From Sedimenticola selenatireducens DSM 17993 (lineage in GTDB: Bacteria > Pseudomonadota > Gammaproteobacteria > Chromatiales > Chromatiaceae): DNA of 64,000 bases. This document shows positions 44,653 to 54,976 of this stretch, piece after piece. The DNA is taken from positions 124,001-188,000 of the forward strand of contig NZ_ATZE01000009.1 of the NCBI RefSeq assembly GCF_000428045.1. Direction: 5' to 3'. Position numbers and translations under genes: made by a program. Below the pieces are notes generated by a model. That model was not told the origin of the DNA, did no database searches, and saw nothing but the letters and a program-made list of their open reading frames with translations. How positions within the stretch are numbered: the stretch's first letter is position 1; the number at the start of each line of letters is the position of its first letter.

Positions 44653-46062
44653 ATGATACCGGTGATTCTTTCGGGTGGTTCAGGCACGCGGCTGTGGCCT
44701 CTGTCGCGCAGTCAATATCCCAAGCAATTCCTGCCGTTGGTAACGGACAATACCATGCTCCAGGAGACCCTTATCCGCCTGGATGGTCTGCAGGGGATCG
44801 CCGCACCCATCGTGGTATGTAATGAGGATCATCGCTTTATGGTGGCTGAGCAGTTGCGCGAGATGGGTGTCACGGCCCAGGCCATCTTGCTGGAACCGGT
44901 AGGGCGCAATACCGCGCCTGCGGTGGCACTGGCCGCCCTGGCGGCGGAATCACCGGATGAACTGTTGCTGGTGCTCGCCGCGGATCATGTCATCGTGGAC
45001 ATGCCGGCTTTCCATGCGGCGATCGCCAGGGCGGCTGAGGCGGCGACGGCAGACAGGCTGGTAACCTTTGGTGTGGTGCCGACCGGACCCGAGACCGGTT
45101 ATGGATATATCCGGCGGGGAGAAGCGGGCGCTTGGGATGATATCTATACCGTTGACTCCTTTGTCGAAAAGCCGGATCTGGCAACGGCTCGAGGCTATGT
45201 CAGTTCTTCCGACTATTACTGGAACAGCGGCATGTTCGTGTTCAAGGCCTCACAATATCTGCAAGCACTGGAACGGCATCACCCGGAGATGCTTGCCGCC
45301 TGCAAGCATGCCTATGCGAGCAGCAGGCGGTCGCCTGATTTTGTCCGACTGGACAAGGATGCCTTTACCGCCTGTCCGGCGGATTCCATAGATTACGCCG
45401 TGATGGAGAAGACCGACCGGGCAGTCGTGGTGCCTCTGGATGCCGGGTGGAATGATGTGGGGTCGTGGTCGGCGCTATGGGAAGTGACGACCAAGGATGG
45501 TCAGGGCAATTCACTGAAGGGGGACGTGCTGAGTGTCGATACCCACAACTCCTATATCCAGTCCGAGAACAAACTGGTGGCCGTGGTTGGCCTGGACGAC
45601 ATGGTGGTGGTGGAGACGGATGATGCGGTGATGGTATCGCCCAAGTCCCGGGTGCAGGAAGTGAAGCAGATTGTCGATCTGTTGCGGGTTGCCGGGCGTA
45701 GTGAGAGCGAACTGCATCGCAAGGTGTATCGCCCCTGGGGCTACTACGACTCCATCGATCTGGGGGAACGGCACCAGGCGAAACGGATCGTGGTCAATCC
45801 GGGCGCCAAGCTGTCTTTGCAGATGCACCACCACCGGGCCGAGCACTGGATCGTGGTCAAGGGCACCGCCAGTGTCACCCGGGGTGAAGAGGTGCTGCTG
45901 CTGACCGAAAATCAGTCCACCTATATCCCGATCGGCACCACCCACAGCCTGGAGAATCGGGGGGTCATACCGCTGGAGATGGTGGAGGTCCAGACCGGCA
46001 GTTACCTGGGTGAGGATGATATCGTCCGCTTTGAAGACCTGTATGGCAGGACAGAATCCTAA
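44653..46062 (+). CDS. manC: Mannose-1-phosphate guanylyltransferase / mannose-6-phosphate isomerase
   Basis: A 469-residue bifunctional enzyme of the ManC/AlgA/CpsB type. The N-terminal nucleotidyltransferase has VILSGGSGTRLWPLSRSQYPKQF, and the C-terminal cupin-type isomerase has RPWGYYDSIDLGERHQAKRI and PGAKLSLQMHHHRAEHW. It makes GDP-mannose for surface polysaccharides. ATG 44653 follows GGGGAG. It stands alone and converges on glnD. Confidence 0.93.
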   Translation: MIPVILSGGSGTRLWPLSRSQYPKQFLPLVTDNTMLQETLIRLDGLQGIAAPIVVCNEDHRFMVAEQLREMGVTAQAILLEPVGRNTAPAVALAALAAESPDELLLVLAADHVIVDMPAFHAAIARAAEAATADRLVTFGVVPTGPETGYGYIRRGEAGAWDDIYTVDSFVEKPDLATARGYVSSSDYYWNSGMFVFKASQYLQALERHHPEMLAACKHAYASSRRSPDFVRLDKDAFTACPADSIDYAVMEKTDRAVVVPLDAGWNDVGSWSALWEVTTKDGQGNSLKGDVLSVDTHNSYIQSENKLVAVVGLDDMVVVETDDAVMVSPKSRVQEVKQIVDLLRVAGRSESELHRKVYRPWGYYDSIDLGERHQAKRIVVNPGAKLSLQMHHHRAEHWIVVKGTASVTRGEEVLLLTENQSTYIPIGTTHSLENRGVIPLEMVEVQTGSYLGEDDIVRFEDLYGRTES

Positions 46063-46126
46063 ACTGAATTATACCTGCAACTCCTGTAGCTGACCGGGCA
46101 ACACGCCGGGTGAATTCACGGCGCTG

Positions 46127-48766
46127 TCAGCGCAGGCGCTCCTGTATCTCTTTCTCCAGCGCCTCGAACTGCTCGCGGCTGGCGAGCGGTTTGTCATTTC
46201 TATCAGTGATGAAAAAGGTGTCTTCCGCCTCGGCGCCGATGGTGGCGATCTTGGCGTTGATCAGTTTTATTTTGCATTTTGCGAAGGCATAGCCGACCTG
46301 AGAGAGCAGGCCGGGGCGATCATCGGTCAGCAGTTTCATGATGGTGCGCTGATTGCCGTAGTCCTGCACAAAGTCGATGCGGGTTGGGGTGGAGAAGTGT
46401 TTCAGCCGCCTGGGGATACGGCGGGATACGACGAGATTGGCAGATTCCGGATCGATCAGGGTGTCTCTCAGCAGGTCGCAGATCTCGTCTCTTCTGCCGG
46501 CCTCTTCGACCGGGCTGCCGTCCTGTTCCAGTACCAGGAAACTGTTCAGCGTAAGGTTGGTATGGGTGGTTTCGATACGGGCGCTGACAATGTTCAGGCC
46601 CAGCTGATCGAGCAGGCTGGTGATGATGGCGAACAGGTCATCCCGGTCCGCTGCATAGAGGAAAATCTCGCTACCGCCGCGGGTGCTGGATTTACGTAAC
46701 AGCACTAACGGCAGCTGCTCCGGTGTGCTGGCGAGGATCATCCGGGTCTGCCAGGCGATCTCCTCCCAGGTATGGTAGAGAAAGTAATCGAGACTGAGAG
46801 TCGTCCAGTGTGCAATCGCGCTGTCCGGGTCCAACCCTTCCGATTTCAGCAGATGCAGGGCGCCGGCCTGCTTGTTCTGCACAATCTCATCCCGCTCCTG
46901 GGGGTTCTGCAGGCCGCGCAGCAGCGCCTGTTTGGTGGCGATGTAGAGTTCCCGGAGCAGGGAGTTTTTCCAGCTGTTCCACTTTTTTGGGTCGGTTGCG
47001 CGGATATCCGCCATGGTGAGCAGGTAGAGATAGTCCAGATGCACGGGGTTTTTCACCATCTGGGCAAAATCGCGGATCACGTCCGGATCACTGGTGTCCT
47101 TGCGTTGAGCGGTGATGGACATCAGCAGATGCTTTTCCACCAGCCAGGAGACCAGGCGACTGTCATAGTCGCTCAGGCCGTGCAGTTTGCAGAAGTCCCA
47201 GGCATCCTTGGCACCCAGTTCGGAGTGGTCGCCGCCGCGGCCCTTGGCGATATCGTGGAAGATAGCGGCGATGTAGATCAGTTCGGGTTTCGGCAGTTTC
47301 TCCATGATATCGCTGCAGAGCGGGAATTCGCCACGGTACTGCGGCACCGTCAGACGCCGCAGATTACGCACGACAAACAGGGTGTGCTTGTCCACGGTGA
47401 ATACATGGAACAGGTCGTACTGCATTCTGCCGACGATATTCAGGAAGGCGGGAATGTAGCGGGCCAGAATGCCATAGCGGTTCATGCGCCGCAGTTCGTG
47501 GGTGATGCCGACGGGTTGACGGAGGATCTCCATGAACAGGCTGCGCGCGCGGATGTCGGCGCGGAAATCGTCGTCGATCAAGTGCCGGTGCTTGCGAATC
47601 AGCCGGATGGTGCTCGCCCTGACGCCGTTCAGTTCCGGATGCTGTTCCATGACCAGAAACAGTTCCAGAAGCGCCAGCGGATACTGGGTAAATATGTCCT
47701 TGTGCACCACCTCCAGAAAACCGCTTCTGGACTGGAACCGACGGTTGATCGGCTTCGGCTCATCGAGGTGGCATTTCAGCAGAATCACCTCCTGGAACAG
47801 CTGCAACAGCAGTTCGTTCATCCGCCGCAGACGCAACGCGGTACGATAATACTGCTGCATGAATTTCTCGACTCCCAGCTCCTGTTTATCGTCTTCGTAG
47901 CCGAACTGGGAGGCCAGGGTGCGTTGATAGTCAAACAGAATGCGATCCTCCCGGCGCCCGGTCAGGAGGTGGAGCGCGAAGCGGATGCGCCAGAGATAGT
48001 CCTGGCAGTCCATCAGGTCCAGGTACTCCTCTTCGGTCAGGAAACCGTGCACCACCAGATCGTGCATGGTCTTGGCGCCATAGTGGCGCTTAACCACCCA
48101 ACCAATCATCTGGATATCGCGCAGGCCACCCGGACTCTCCTTGATATTGGGCTCCAGGTTGCTGATGGTCTCCTCATACCGGAGATAGCGCTGTTTCTGC
48201 TCCTCCCACTTGGCGGTAAAAAACCGCTCGCTCGGCCAGATACTGTCCGGACCGGTGGAAGCCTGCATCTGCTGGAACAAGGCCTCCTGCCCGGCCAGCA
48301 GTCGGGCCTCCATGATATTGGTGGCGATGGTAATGTCCTGTTTTGCCTCGCTGACGCACTCGGCAACCGTGCGGACACTGTGGCCCACCTCGAGTCCGAT
48401 ATCCCAGAAGAAGGTCAGCAGTTCGGCCAGGGTTTCGGAATAGCGATCCGGGTTCTGTTCATCCAGTAGAATCATCAGGTCGATGTCGGAACCGGGGTGG
48501 AGTTCCATGCGGCCATAACCACCGACCGCAATCATGGCTGCTTCCGCATTGGCAGGCATTTTCAACTTCCAGGCCTGGAGCAGCAGGTTGTCGATCATCT
48601 GGGCACGCATCGGCACCAATGCGGTAATCGGGTCACCCTGTTCAAAGCGGGTCTTGAGTACCTGATAGACCTGTTTGATGGCGTTACGGAATATCGGAAG
48701 CGGGTTGGTTGCCCCTTCAAGCTGACTGGCAAACTGGCCAGGGTCAAAACTTATTTCGGAGGTCAT
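46127..48766 (-). CDS. glnD: [Protein-PII] uridylyltransferase / uridylyl-removing enzyme
   Basis: An 879-residue nitrogen sensor. The nucleotidyltransferase site is GGYGRMELHPGSDIDLMILLDE near 87-108; the HD hydrolase domain has AAIFHDIAKGRGGDHSELGA; two ACT domains occupy the C-terminal quarter (ending with RPGLLSQVGYAFAKCKIKLINAKI). GlnD adds UMP to PII when glutamine is low and removes it when glutamine is high. It follows map by 15 bases. Confidence 0.96.
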   Translation of the reverse strand: MTSEISFDPGQFASQLEGATNPLPIFRNAIKQVYQVLKTRFEQGDPITALVPMRAQMIDNLLLQAWKLKMPANAEAAMIAVGGYGRMELHPGSDIDLMILLDEQNPDRYSETLAELLTFFWDIGLEVGHSVRTVAECVSEAKQDITIATNIMEARLLAGQEALFQQMQASTGPDSIWPSERFFTAKWEEQKQRYLRYEETISNLEPNIKESPGGLRDIQMIGWVVKRHYGAKTMHDLVVHGFLTEEEYLDLMDCQDYLWRIRFALHLLTGRREDRILFDYQRTLASQFGYEDDKQELGVEKFMQQYYRTALRLRRMNELLLQLFQEVILLKCHLDEPKPINRRFQSRSGFLEVVHKDIFTQYPLALLELFLVMEQHPELNGVRASTIRLIRKHRHLIDDDFRADIRARSLFMEILRQPVGITHELRRMNRYGILARYIPAFLNIVGRMQYDLFHVFTVDKHTLFVVRNLRRLTVPQYRGEFPLCSDIMEKLPKPELIYIAAIFHDIAKGRGGDHSELGAKDAWDFCKLHGLSDYDSRLVSWLVEKHLLMSITAQRKDTSDPDVIRDFAQMVKNPVHLDYLYLLTMADIRATDPKKWNSWKNSLLRELYIATKQALLRGLQNPQERDEIVQNKQAGALHLLKSEGLDPDSAIAHWTTLSLDYFLYHTWEEIAWQTRMILASTPEQLPLVLLRKSSTRGGSEIFLYAADRDDLFAIITSLLDQLGLNIVSARIETTHTNLTLNSFLVLEQDGSPVEEAGRRDEICDLLRDTLIDPESANLVVSRRIPRRLKHFSTPTRIDFVQDYGNQRTIMKLLTDDRPGLLSQVGYAFAKCKIKLINAKIATIGAEAEDTFFITDRNDKPLASREQFEALEKEIQERLR

Positions 48767-48781
48767 TGGCGGGAACCGGAG

Positions 48782-49570
48782 TCAGGCAATGGACTGGGCA
48801 GGCTGTTCCCGCTCCTCGTCTCGCAGGGTGAGTACCTCATAACCCGTTTCGGTTACCAGAATGGTGTGTTCCCATTGGGCGGACAGACTGCGATCCTTGG
48901 TGACCACTGTCCAGCCATCCGGCAGCATCTTGACCTGGCGTTTGCCGGCATTGATCATGGGTTCGATGGTAAAGCACATCCCGGGAAGCAGCTTGATACC
49001 GGTTCCTGGTGATCCATAATGGAGCACCTGGGGGTCCTCATGAAAACCGCGACCGATCCCATGCCCGCAATATTCATGCACCACCGAGTAGTTATGGGAT
49101 TCGGCATATTGCTGGATGATGTGGCCGATATCTCCCAGGTGGGCGCCCGGTTTTACCTGGTTGATGCCGAGCCAGAGTGCCTCGTAGGTCACCTTGGTCA
49201 GTCTCCTGGCAAGAATTGAGGCGTCACCGACCAGGAACATCTTGCTGGTATCGCCATGAAAGCCATCCTTGATGGTGGTGATATCAATATTGATAATATC
49301 ACCGTTCTTAAGCTTTTTGTTCCCTGGTATTCCATGGCAGACCTGATGATTTACCGAGGTGCAGATGGACTTGGGAAAGCCGCGATAGTTGAGCGGGGCG
49401 GGAATGGCGTTCTGTACGTTGATGATATAGTCATGGCACCGCTGATCCAGTTCATCCGTGGTGATACCGGGTTGCACATAAGGAGCAATCATCTCCAGCA
49501 CCTCGGCCGCCAGCCGGCCGGATACCCGCATCTTTTCGATCTCTTCGGGGGTTTTGACGATTACACTCAT
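48782..49570 (-). CDS. map: Methionine aminopeptidase, type I
   Basis: A 262-residue enzyme with the five metal ligands in the expected motifs: NIDITTIKDGFHGDTSKMF, EYCGHGIGRGFHEDPQVLH, CFTIEPMI and the C-terminal QWEHTILVTETG. It removes N-terminal methionine. It is divergent from rpsB, as in many proteobacteria, and co-oriented with glnD. Confidence 0.96.
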   Translation of the reverse strand: MSVIVKTPEEIEKMRVSGRLAAEVLEMIAPYVQPGITTDELDQRCHDYIINVQNAIPAPLNYRGFPKSICTSVNHQVCHGIPGNKKLKNGDIINIDITTIKDGFHGDTSKMFLVGDASILARRLTKVTYEALWLGINQVKPGAHLGDIGHIIQQYAESHNYSVVHEYCGHGIGRGFHEDPQVLHYGSPGTGIKLLPGMCFTIEPMINAGKRQVKMLPDGWTVVTKDRSLSAQWEHTILVTETGYEVLTLRDEEREQPAQSIA

Positions 49571-49763
49571 ACTCGTTGCGTATCCTGTGGTTTCTGAAAG
49601 GCGCTGTTACCTGACTATCGGTTCAATTTTCAGGCTTAATGCTATAAATACCTATTGTAAAGGTTAATTTTGCCACATTCATCTCTGCTTGCCATGGGGT
49701 TGAATTTATTTCCGTGACTGTGATGTCGGAGTGTGTCAGGCGCTGTTTTCCGGCCGATGCCGA

Positions 49764-49792
49764 TTGTCGCACTGCGGCTTCTGTGGTATAAA
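49764..49792 (+). promoter_or_regulatory. Sigma-70 promoter of rpsB-tsf
   Basis: TTGTCG (49764-49769), a 17-base spacer and TATAAA (49787-49792). Predicted start near 49799, giving a leader of about 160 bases before rpsB. The match is good for a strongly expressed ribosomal operon. Confidence 0.7.
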
Positions 49793-49798
49793 ACGCGC

Positions 49799-49958
49799 CC
49801 TTGGTCCGTCAACCGCAACTTGTGGAGGGCCAGGGACGGCAGGATAGCATCCGCCGAACTACTTCACACACGTACCGGCACAGCTGTCGGGGTGCCCGGG
49901 AAACCGGGTCGCCAGTTGGGGTACGTGGAGGACTAACCCGTACAATTCGGAGCAATAC
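49799..49958 (+). ncRNA. rpsB mRNA leader, probable S2 autoregulatory element
   Basis: The leader contains GGGGTGCCCGGGAAACCGGGTCG with a short CCCGG/CCGGG hairpin and GTACGTGGAGGACTAACCC before the ribosome site, resembling the conserved rpsB leader of gammaproteobacteria, through which S2 represses its own synthesis. The identification rests on eye comparison only. Confidence 0.5.
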
Positions 49959-50720
49959 ATGAGCAACATCTCGATGCGTCAGATGCTTGAGGCTGGCGTG
50001 CACTTCGGTCATCAGACCCGCTATTGGAACCCCAAAATGGGGGCCTACATCTTCGGTCATCGCAACAAGATTCATATTATGAATCTTGACAAGACCCTTC
50101 CACTGTACAAAGAAGCCATGAATTTCATGGGTTCGCTGGCTGCAAATGGCGGCAAGATTCTATTTGTCGGTACCAAGCGCGCTGCCAGCGAAACCATCAA
50201 GGAAGAGGCGACACGCTGTGGCATGCCCTATGTGAACCACCGCTGGCTGGGCGGCATGCTGACCAACTTCAAGACCATCAAACAGCGCATCAAGCGCTTG
50301 AAGGATCTTGAAGCGATGTTTGAAGACGGCACCATTGAGCGTTTCAACAAGAAAGAGGCCCTTGGCCTGCGTCGCGAAATGGAAAAGCTTGATCGCAGCC
50401 TGGGCGGCATCAAGGAGATGAACAGCCTGCCGGACGTGCTGTTCGTGATCGATACCGGACACGAGGATATTGCCGTCGCTGAAGCCCGCAAGTTGGGTAT
50501 TCCCGTGGTTGGTGTGGTGGATACCAACAACAACCCCGACAACATTGACTACGTGATCCCGGGCAACGATGACGCCATCCGTGCGATTCAGCTCTATGTG
50601 CAGGGCGCCGCGGCGGCAGTTCTGGAAGGACGTGCCAGTGCGGCCCATCTGGGTGGCAAAGAGGGCAGCGTTGACGAGTTCGTCGAAGTCCCTGAAGAGA
50701 AGGCCAAGGCAGCAGAATAA
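49959..50720 (+). CDS. rpsB: 30S ribosomal protein S2
   Basis: A 253-residue protein beginning [26 protein letters not shown], with [21 protein letters not shown] and [23 protein letters not shown]. Component of the small ribosomal subunit. TCGGAG precedes the ATG. It is followed by a hairpin and then tsf, the usual pair. Confidence 0.98.
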   Translation: MSNISMRQMLEAGVHFGHQTRYWNPKMGAYIFGHRNKIHIMNLDKTLPLYKEAMNFMGSLAANGGKILFVGTKRAASETIKEEATRCGMPYVNHRWLGGMLTNFKTIKQRIKRLKDLEAMFEDGTIERFNKKEALGLRREMEKLDRSLGGIKEMNSLPDVLFVIDTGHEDIAVAEARKLGIPVVGVVDTNNNPDNIDYVIPGNDDAIRAIQLYVQGAAAAVLEGRASAAHLGGKEGSVDEFVEVPEEKAKAAE

Positions 50721-50750
50721 CAACTGCCTGCCGGCTTTGTCGGAAAACCA

Positions 50751-50778
50751 GGCGGGCCCTGCTCATCAGGCGCCCGCC
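50751..50778 (+). terminator. Hairpin between rpsB and tsf
   Basis: GGCGGGC-CCTG...CAGG-C-GCCCGCC forms a seven plus four base-pair stem with one bulge, 31 bases after the rpsB stop. No T run follows, so it may be an attenuator or an RNA-stabilising structure that lowers tsf expression. Confidence 0.5.
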
Positions 50779-50944
50779 CACTTTAACTGATAGCGACTAC
50801 TCCGTTAGCTTAACAAAACCGCTGAGGTGCCTATCCGGACACGGCGATGCGCATATCACATCATCCGATTTAGCATTGCACGACTGTTCGGGTTTCAAGC
50901 CGCTATCTACTTACTAGCTTTAAATAAGCGAGGAATTACGAATC

Positions 50945-51832
50945 ATGGCGATTACAGCCTCTCTGGTAAAGGAACTGCGTGAACGGACCGGTTCCGGCAT
51001 GATGGAATGCAAGAAGGCATTGGTCGAGACCAATGGCGATATCGATGCGGCCATCGAAAACATGCGTAAATCAGGACAGGCAAAGGCTGCCAAAAAGGCA
51101 GGGCGCACCGCTGCTGACGGCCTGATAGTCATCCAGATGACCGATAACAACAAAAAGGGTGTCATGGTTGAAGTCAACTGTGAAACCGATTTTGTTGCCA
51201 AGGATGAGAATTTCACCTCTTTTGCCAACGCCGTGGCACAGCGTGCCCTGGCATCGGAAGTGGCCACCGTTGAAGAGCTGCTGAATGCCCCGCTGCACGA
51301 TGGGGAAGAGACCACGGTAAATACCGCTCGTGAAGCACTCATCGTAAAGATTGGCGAGAATATGAATGTTCGCCGGTTTGAGCGCTTCGAGTCCGCCAAT
51401 GGCCGCCTGGCCAGCTACAGCCACGGCTCGCGCATCGGCGTGGTGGTGGATATCGAAGGCGGGGACGATGATTTGGCGAAGGACATTGCCATGCACGTGG
51501 CCGCGAGCAATCCAACCTGCGTCTCCGAGGAGCAGGTGCCCGCTGAACTGGTGGAAAAAGAGCGCGAAATCTTCAAGGTACAGGCGCTGGAAAGCGGCAA
51601 GCCGGAAAATATCGTGGACAAGATCGTTGACGGTCGGGTGCGCAAGTACTTGTCCGAGATCACCCTGTTGGGTCAGGCTTTTATCAAGGACCCGGATACC
51701 ACTGTGGAAAAACTGCTCGCCGGTGTCGGTGCCACCGTCAACGGCTTCAAGCGGTTTGAGGTAGGCGAGGGAATCGAAAAGAAGCAGGAAAACTTCGCCG
51801 ACGAGGTAATGGCGCAGGTCCGCGGTGAATAA
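50945..51832 (+). CDS. tsf: Elongation factor Ts
   Basis: A 295-residue protein with [34 protein letters not shown] at the N-terminus, then [16 protein letters not shown] near 74-89 and HVAASNPTC near 187. EF-Ts exchanges GDP for GTP on EF-Tu. Closed by a strong terminator. Confidence 0.98.
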   Translation: MAITASLVKELRERTGSGMMECKKALVETNGDIDAAIENMRKSGQAKAAKKAGRTAADGLIVIQMTDNNKKGVMVEVNCETDFVAKDENFTSFANAVAQRALASEVATVEELLNAPLHDGEETTVNTAREALIVKIGENMNVRRFERFESANGRLASYSHGSRIGVVVDIEGGDDDLAKDIAMHVAASNPTCVSEEQVPAELVEKEREIFKVQALESGKPENIVDKIVDGRVRKYLSEITLLGQAFIKDPDTTVEKLLAGVGATVNGFKRFEVGEGIEKKQENFADEVMAQVRGE

Positions 51833-51840
51833 GTGAAGTG

Positions 51841-51873
51841 AAAACAGTCCCGGTCTCCCGGGACTGTTTTTAT
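51841..51873 (+). terminator. Rho-independent terminator after tsf
   Basis: A perfect 13-base-pair stem (AAAACAGTCCCGG with CCGGGACTGTTTT), a four-base loop and a T-rich tail. It separates tsf from pyrH by ending the rpsB-tsf transcript. Confidence 0.92.
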
Positions 51874-51912
51874 CTTTACCTTTCCTTGAACAGAATATTT
51901 TAGAGAATCCGT

Positions 51913-52641
51913 ATGTCTGAGTTGATCTGCCGGCGCATCCTGCTCAAATTGAGTGGTGAAGCGTTAATGGGTGCGGGAGCTTTCGGTATTGACCCTGAAG
52001 TGATTGCCAGGGTGGCTGAAGATATCAAAGGACTTGTTGACTCCGGCATTCAGGTTGGCCTGGTGATTGGCGGCGGGAACATTTTTCGTGGTGAAGGGCT
52101 CGCCAAAGCCGGTATGGACCGGGTTTCCGGTGATCATATGGGTATGCTGGCGACGGTGATGAACGCCCTGGCCATGCAGAATTCACTGTTGAAGCTGGGT
52201 GTTGCTGCCCGTACCATGTCCGCCATCAGCATGGAGCAGGTGTGTGAGACGTACGTACGCAGGAAGGCAGTGGAATACCTGGAAGATGGCGTAGTCGTGC
52301 TGTTTGCCGCCGGTACGGGCAATCCGTACTTTACCACCGATTCGGCTGCCAGTCTGCGGGCAATCGAAATCGATGCCGACCTGATGATCAAGGCAACCAA
52401 GGTCGACGGGGTATATTCGGCCGACCCGATGAAAGATCCCAAGGCCGAATTTTACCCCCGCATCAGCTATGATAAGGCGCTGGCTGATGACCTGAAGGTG
52501 ATGGATGCGACGGCAATCGTATTGTGTCGCGATAACGGTATGCCATTGCGGATAATGAATATCAATACCCCGGGTGCCTTGCTGCGTCTGGTGAAAGGCG
52601 AAGAAATCGGTTCCCTTGTGGAGAGTGGAAATGATCGATGA
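51913..52641 (+). CDS. pyrH: UMP kinase
   Basis: A 242-residue amino-acid-kinase-fold enzyme with [40 protein letters not shown] and [15 protein letters not shown]. It makes UDP. It overlaps frr by eleven bases, the standard arrangement. Confidence 0.97.
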   Translation: MSELICRRILLKLSGEALMGAGAFGIDPEVIARVAEDIKGLVDSGIQVGLVIGGGNIFRGEGLAKAGMDRVSGDHMGMLATVMNALAMQNSLLKLGVAARTMSAISMEQVCETYVRRKAVEYLEDGVVVLFAAGTGNPYFTTDSAASLRAIEIDADLMIKATKVDGVYSADPMKDPKAEFYPRISYDKALADDLKVMDATAIVLCRDNGMPLRIMNINTPGALLRLVKGEEIGSLVESGNDR

Positions 52642-53188
52642 CATAAAAAAAGACGCGACTACGCGCATGGGAAAAAGTGTAGATGCACTGGATCATGAAC
52701 TGGCAAAGGTGCGGACGGGCCGGGCACACCCCAGTCTGCTGGACCACCTCACGGTCTCATACTATGGTTCCGATGTACCGCTCAGCCAGGTAGCCAATGT
52801 CACGGTGGATGATGCCCGTACCCTGGCTATCACCCCGTGGGAAAAGAATATGGTGCAAACCATCGAGAAGGCGATCATGAATTCCGATCTCGGTCTGAAT
52901 CCGAATTCCGCCGGAACGGTTATCCGGGTGCCGCTGCCGCCGCTGACCGAAGAGCGCAGAAAAGATCTGATCCGGGTTGTGCGTGGAGAAGCCGAACAGG
53001 CCCGGGTTGCGGTGCGGAATATTCGGCGTGATGCCAACAGTGAACTGAAAAACCTGGTAAAAGAGAAGCTGATCTCTGAGGATGACGAGCGGCGCGGCCA
53101 GGAGATAATTCAGAAACTGACCGACCAGCACATCAAAGAGATTGATGAGCATCTTGCGGTCAAAGAGAAGGATCTGATGTCGATCTGA
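52631..53188 (+). CDS. frr: Ribosome recycling factor
   Basis: A 185-residue protein with [20 protein letters not shown] near 27-46, [25 protein letters not shown] near 69-93 and [13 protein letters not shown]. It splits post-termination ribosomes with EF-G. ATG 52631 lies inside the pyrH end. The upstream in-frame codon at 52616 adds five residues and is not needed. Confidence 0.97.
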   Translation: MIDDIKKDATTRMGKSVDALDHELAKVRTGRAHPSLLDHLTVSYYGSDVPLSQVANVTVDDARTLAITPWEKNMVQTIEKAIMNSDLGLNPNSAGTVIRVPLPPLTEERRKDLIRVVRGEAEQARVAVRNIRRDANSELKNLVKEKLISEDDERRGQEIIQKLTDQHIKEIDEHLAVKEKDLMSI

Positions 53189-53259
53189 CCTGATACATCG
53201 GATTGCTGACGGGTATGGCCCGCTCTATATCCAGGGCGCACTATGCCGACGAGGTACCC

Positions 53260-53333
53260 GGGGTCAAAGTCGAATTTGCGATCAGTTCCCGGAATGGAAT
53301 CCGGGGAGGTTGTGCAAATCTGGCTCTGACCCC
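53260..53333. repeat. Degenerate inverted repeat between frr and uppS
   Basis: GGGGTCAAAGTCGAATTTGC (53260-53279) and the reverse of GGGGTCAGAGCCAGATTTGC (53314-53333) match in 16 of 20 positions and face each other across 34 bases. Such GGGGTCAGAG sequences are often found near REP-associated transposase genes; no transposase is present here. Confidence 0.55.
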
Positions 53334-53408
53334 TTAAAGTTAGATAACAGACAATCTACACAATGCAGCAGCGGACAGAGGATTCTGGGTTTAATGGAGG
53401 TTGATGGA

Positions 53409-54152
53409 GTGACCCGGTTGCCACGGCATGTCGCCATAGTAATGGATGGCAACGGCCGGTGGGCAGCGCAGCGAAAGCTGCCGCGCCATGCCGGACATCA
53501 GGCGGGTGTCAAATCGGTCCGTACCAGCGTGGAGCAGTCGGTAAAGCACGGTATCGAGGTGCTTACACTATTCGCCTTCAGCAGCGAAAACTGGAAACGG
53601 CCACAAAAAGAGGTCACCCTGCTGATGGATCTTTTTATGGTGGCCTTACAGCGTGAAGTAAAGCGTTTAAATCGCAACAATGTCCAGCTGCGGGTCATCG
53701 GCGATCGCAGTGCATTTTCCGGGAAACTTCAGCAGCGTATCGCTTCTGCCGAAGCTGATACGGCCGGCAACGATGGCCTGGTGCTGCAAATTGCCGCCAA
53801 TTATGGTGGTCGCTGGGATATCGTTCAGGCGGTCAGGCATCTGGCCAAAAGAGTGGAGTCTGGTGAATTGTCGGCGGATCAGATCACCGAGTCTGCCATA
53901 GCCTCCGCGCTCTCCTTTTCCGATTTGCCCGATCCGGATCTGTTTATCAGGACCGGGGGTGAACAGCGCATCAGCAATTTCATGCTTTGGCAATCCGCTT
54001 ATACCGAACTCTATTTTACCGATGACTACTGGCCGGATTTTGATGCTGGAGCTTTCGATAGCGCACTTCACTATTATGCCGGCCGCCAACGGCGTTTCGG
54101 TATGACCGGGGAGCAGGTGCCAACCCACACATCCCCTGATCCGACAGACTGA
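53409..54152 (+). CDS. uppS: Undecaprenyl diphosphate synthase
   Basis: A cis-prenyltransferase of about 247 residues with [18 protein letters not shown] (catalytic Asp13), [11 protein letters not shown], and [26 protein letters not shown]. It builds the C55 lipid carrier for cell-wall synthesis. GTG 53409 is preferred because GGAGG lies eight bases upstream; ATG 53394 would add five residues without a good site. Confidence 0.93.
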   Translation: MTRLPRHVAIVMDGNGRWAAQRKLPRHAGHQAGVKSVRTSVEQSVKHGIEVLTLFAFSSENWKRPQKEVTLLMDLFMVALQREVKRLNRNNVQLRVIGDRSAFSGKLQQRIASAEADTAGNDGLVLQIAANYGGRWDIVQAVRHLAKRVESGELSADQITESAIASALSFSDLPDPDLFIRTGGEQRISNFMLWQSAYTELYFTDDYWPDFDAGAFDSALHYYAGRQRRFGMTGEQVPTHTSPDPTD

Positions 54153-54154
54153 TT

Positions 54155-54976
54155 ATGCTACTGCATCGGATTTTAACCGCACTGGTTCTTTTGCCGCTGG
54201 TGATTGGAGGGGTGCTCTACCTGCCGACCACGGGCTTCGCCCTTTTGTTGGCCGCAGTGATTCTCCTGGGGGCGGATGAATGGACGCGGCTGGCTGAGTT
54301 TACGAAATTCCCTGAGCGAATTTTCTATCTGCTGACCATGGCGCTGGCCATGGCAGTACTCTACGTTGTCTTGCCTAACCAGTGGGTGAGTTTGGGATTG
54401 TTTGCGGGCGCCGCCTTCGGCTGGTTTGCGATCAGCTTGATAATTATCCGTTATCGGCCGGAGAAACCGCTTGAGCCAGGCCGACCAGTCAAGCTGCTGA
54501 TCGGTTATTTTGTGCTGTTGCCCACCTGGGCGGCACTGGTCTATCTGCATAACTATGGTCCCCAGGGACCTGCTCTGGTGCTATTCGCCCTGTCGCTCTC
54601 CTGGGTGGCCGATACCGGCGCCTACTTTGCCGGCAGACAGTGGGGAAAGATCAAGCTGTCCCCCCATATCAGCCCGAAAAAGACCCGCGAGGGTGTCTAC
54701 GGTGCCCTGGCTGCAGTAGCGTTGTGGAGCGGGCTGTTGATCTGGTTGCGCCCGGAAACGGGTACCGTATCCCAGGTTGTAACGCTCTGCCTGCTGGTTT
54801 GCCTGGTGTCGGTGGTTGGCGATCTGTTCGAAAGTCTGCTGAAACGACAGGCCGGTATTAAGGACAGCGGTAATCTACTGCCCGGTCATGGGGGTATACT
54901 GGATAGAATTGACAGTCTGACAGCGGTGGCGCCGGTGTTTACCCTGGGACTGTTGTTACTTGGGGGTGGCAGGTGA
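54155..54976 (+). CDS. cdsA: Phosphatidate cytidylyltransferase
   Basis: A 273-residue membrane protein with about eight helices and the family signature [34 protein letters not shown] near residues 224-257, plus [12 protein letters not shown] near 172-183. It makes CDP-diacylglycerol, the branch point of phospholipid synthesis. It starts three bases after uppS and overlaps dxr by four. Confidence 0.96.
   Translation: MLLHRILTALVLLPLVIGGVLYLPTTGFALLLAAVILLGADEWTRLAEFTKFPERIFYLLTMALAMAVLYVVLPNQWVSLGLFAGAAFGWFAISLIIIRYRPEKPLEPGRPVKLLIGYFVLLPTWAALVYLHNYGPQGPALVLFALSLSWVADTGAYFAGRQWGKIKLSPHISPKKTREGVYGALAAVALWSGLLIWLRPETGTVSQVVTLCLLVCLVSVVGDLFESLLKRQAGIKDSGNLLPGHGGILDRIDSLTAVAPVFTLGLLLLGGGR

Noticed and set aside
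46772-48469. A 565-codon open frame on the plus strand
   Set aside because: It lies antisense to glnD, whose motifs are certain, and its translation shows no family features; it is a by-product of codon bias.
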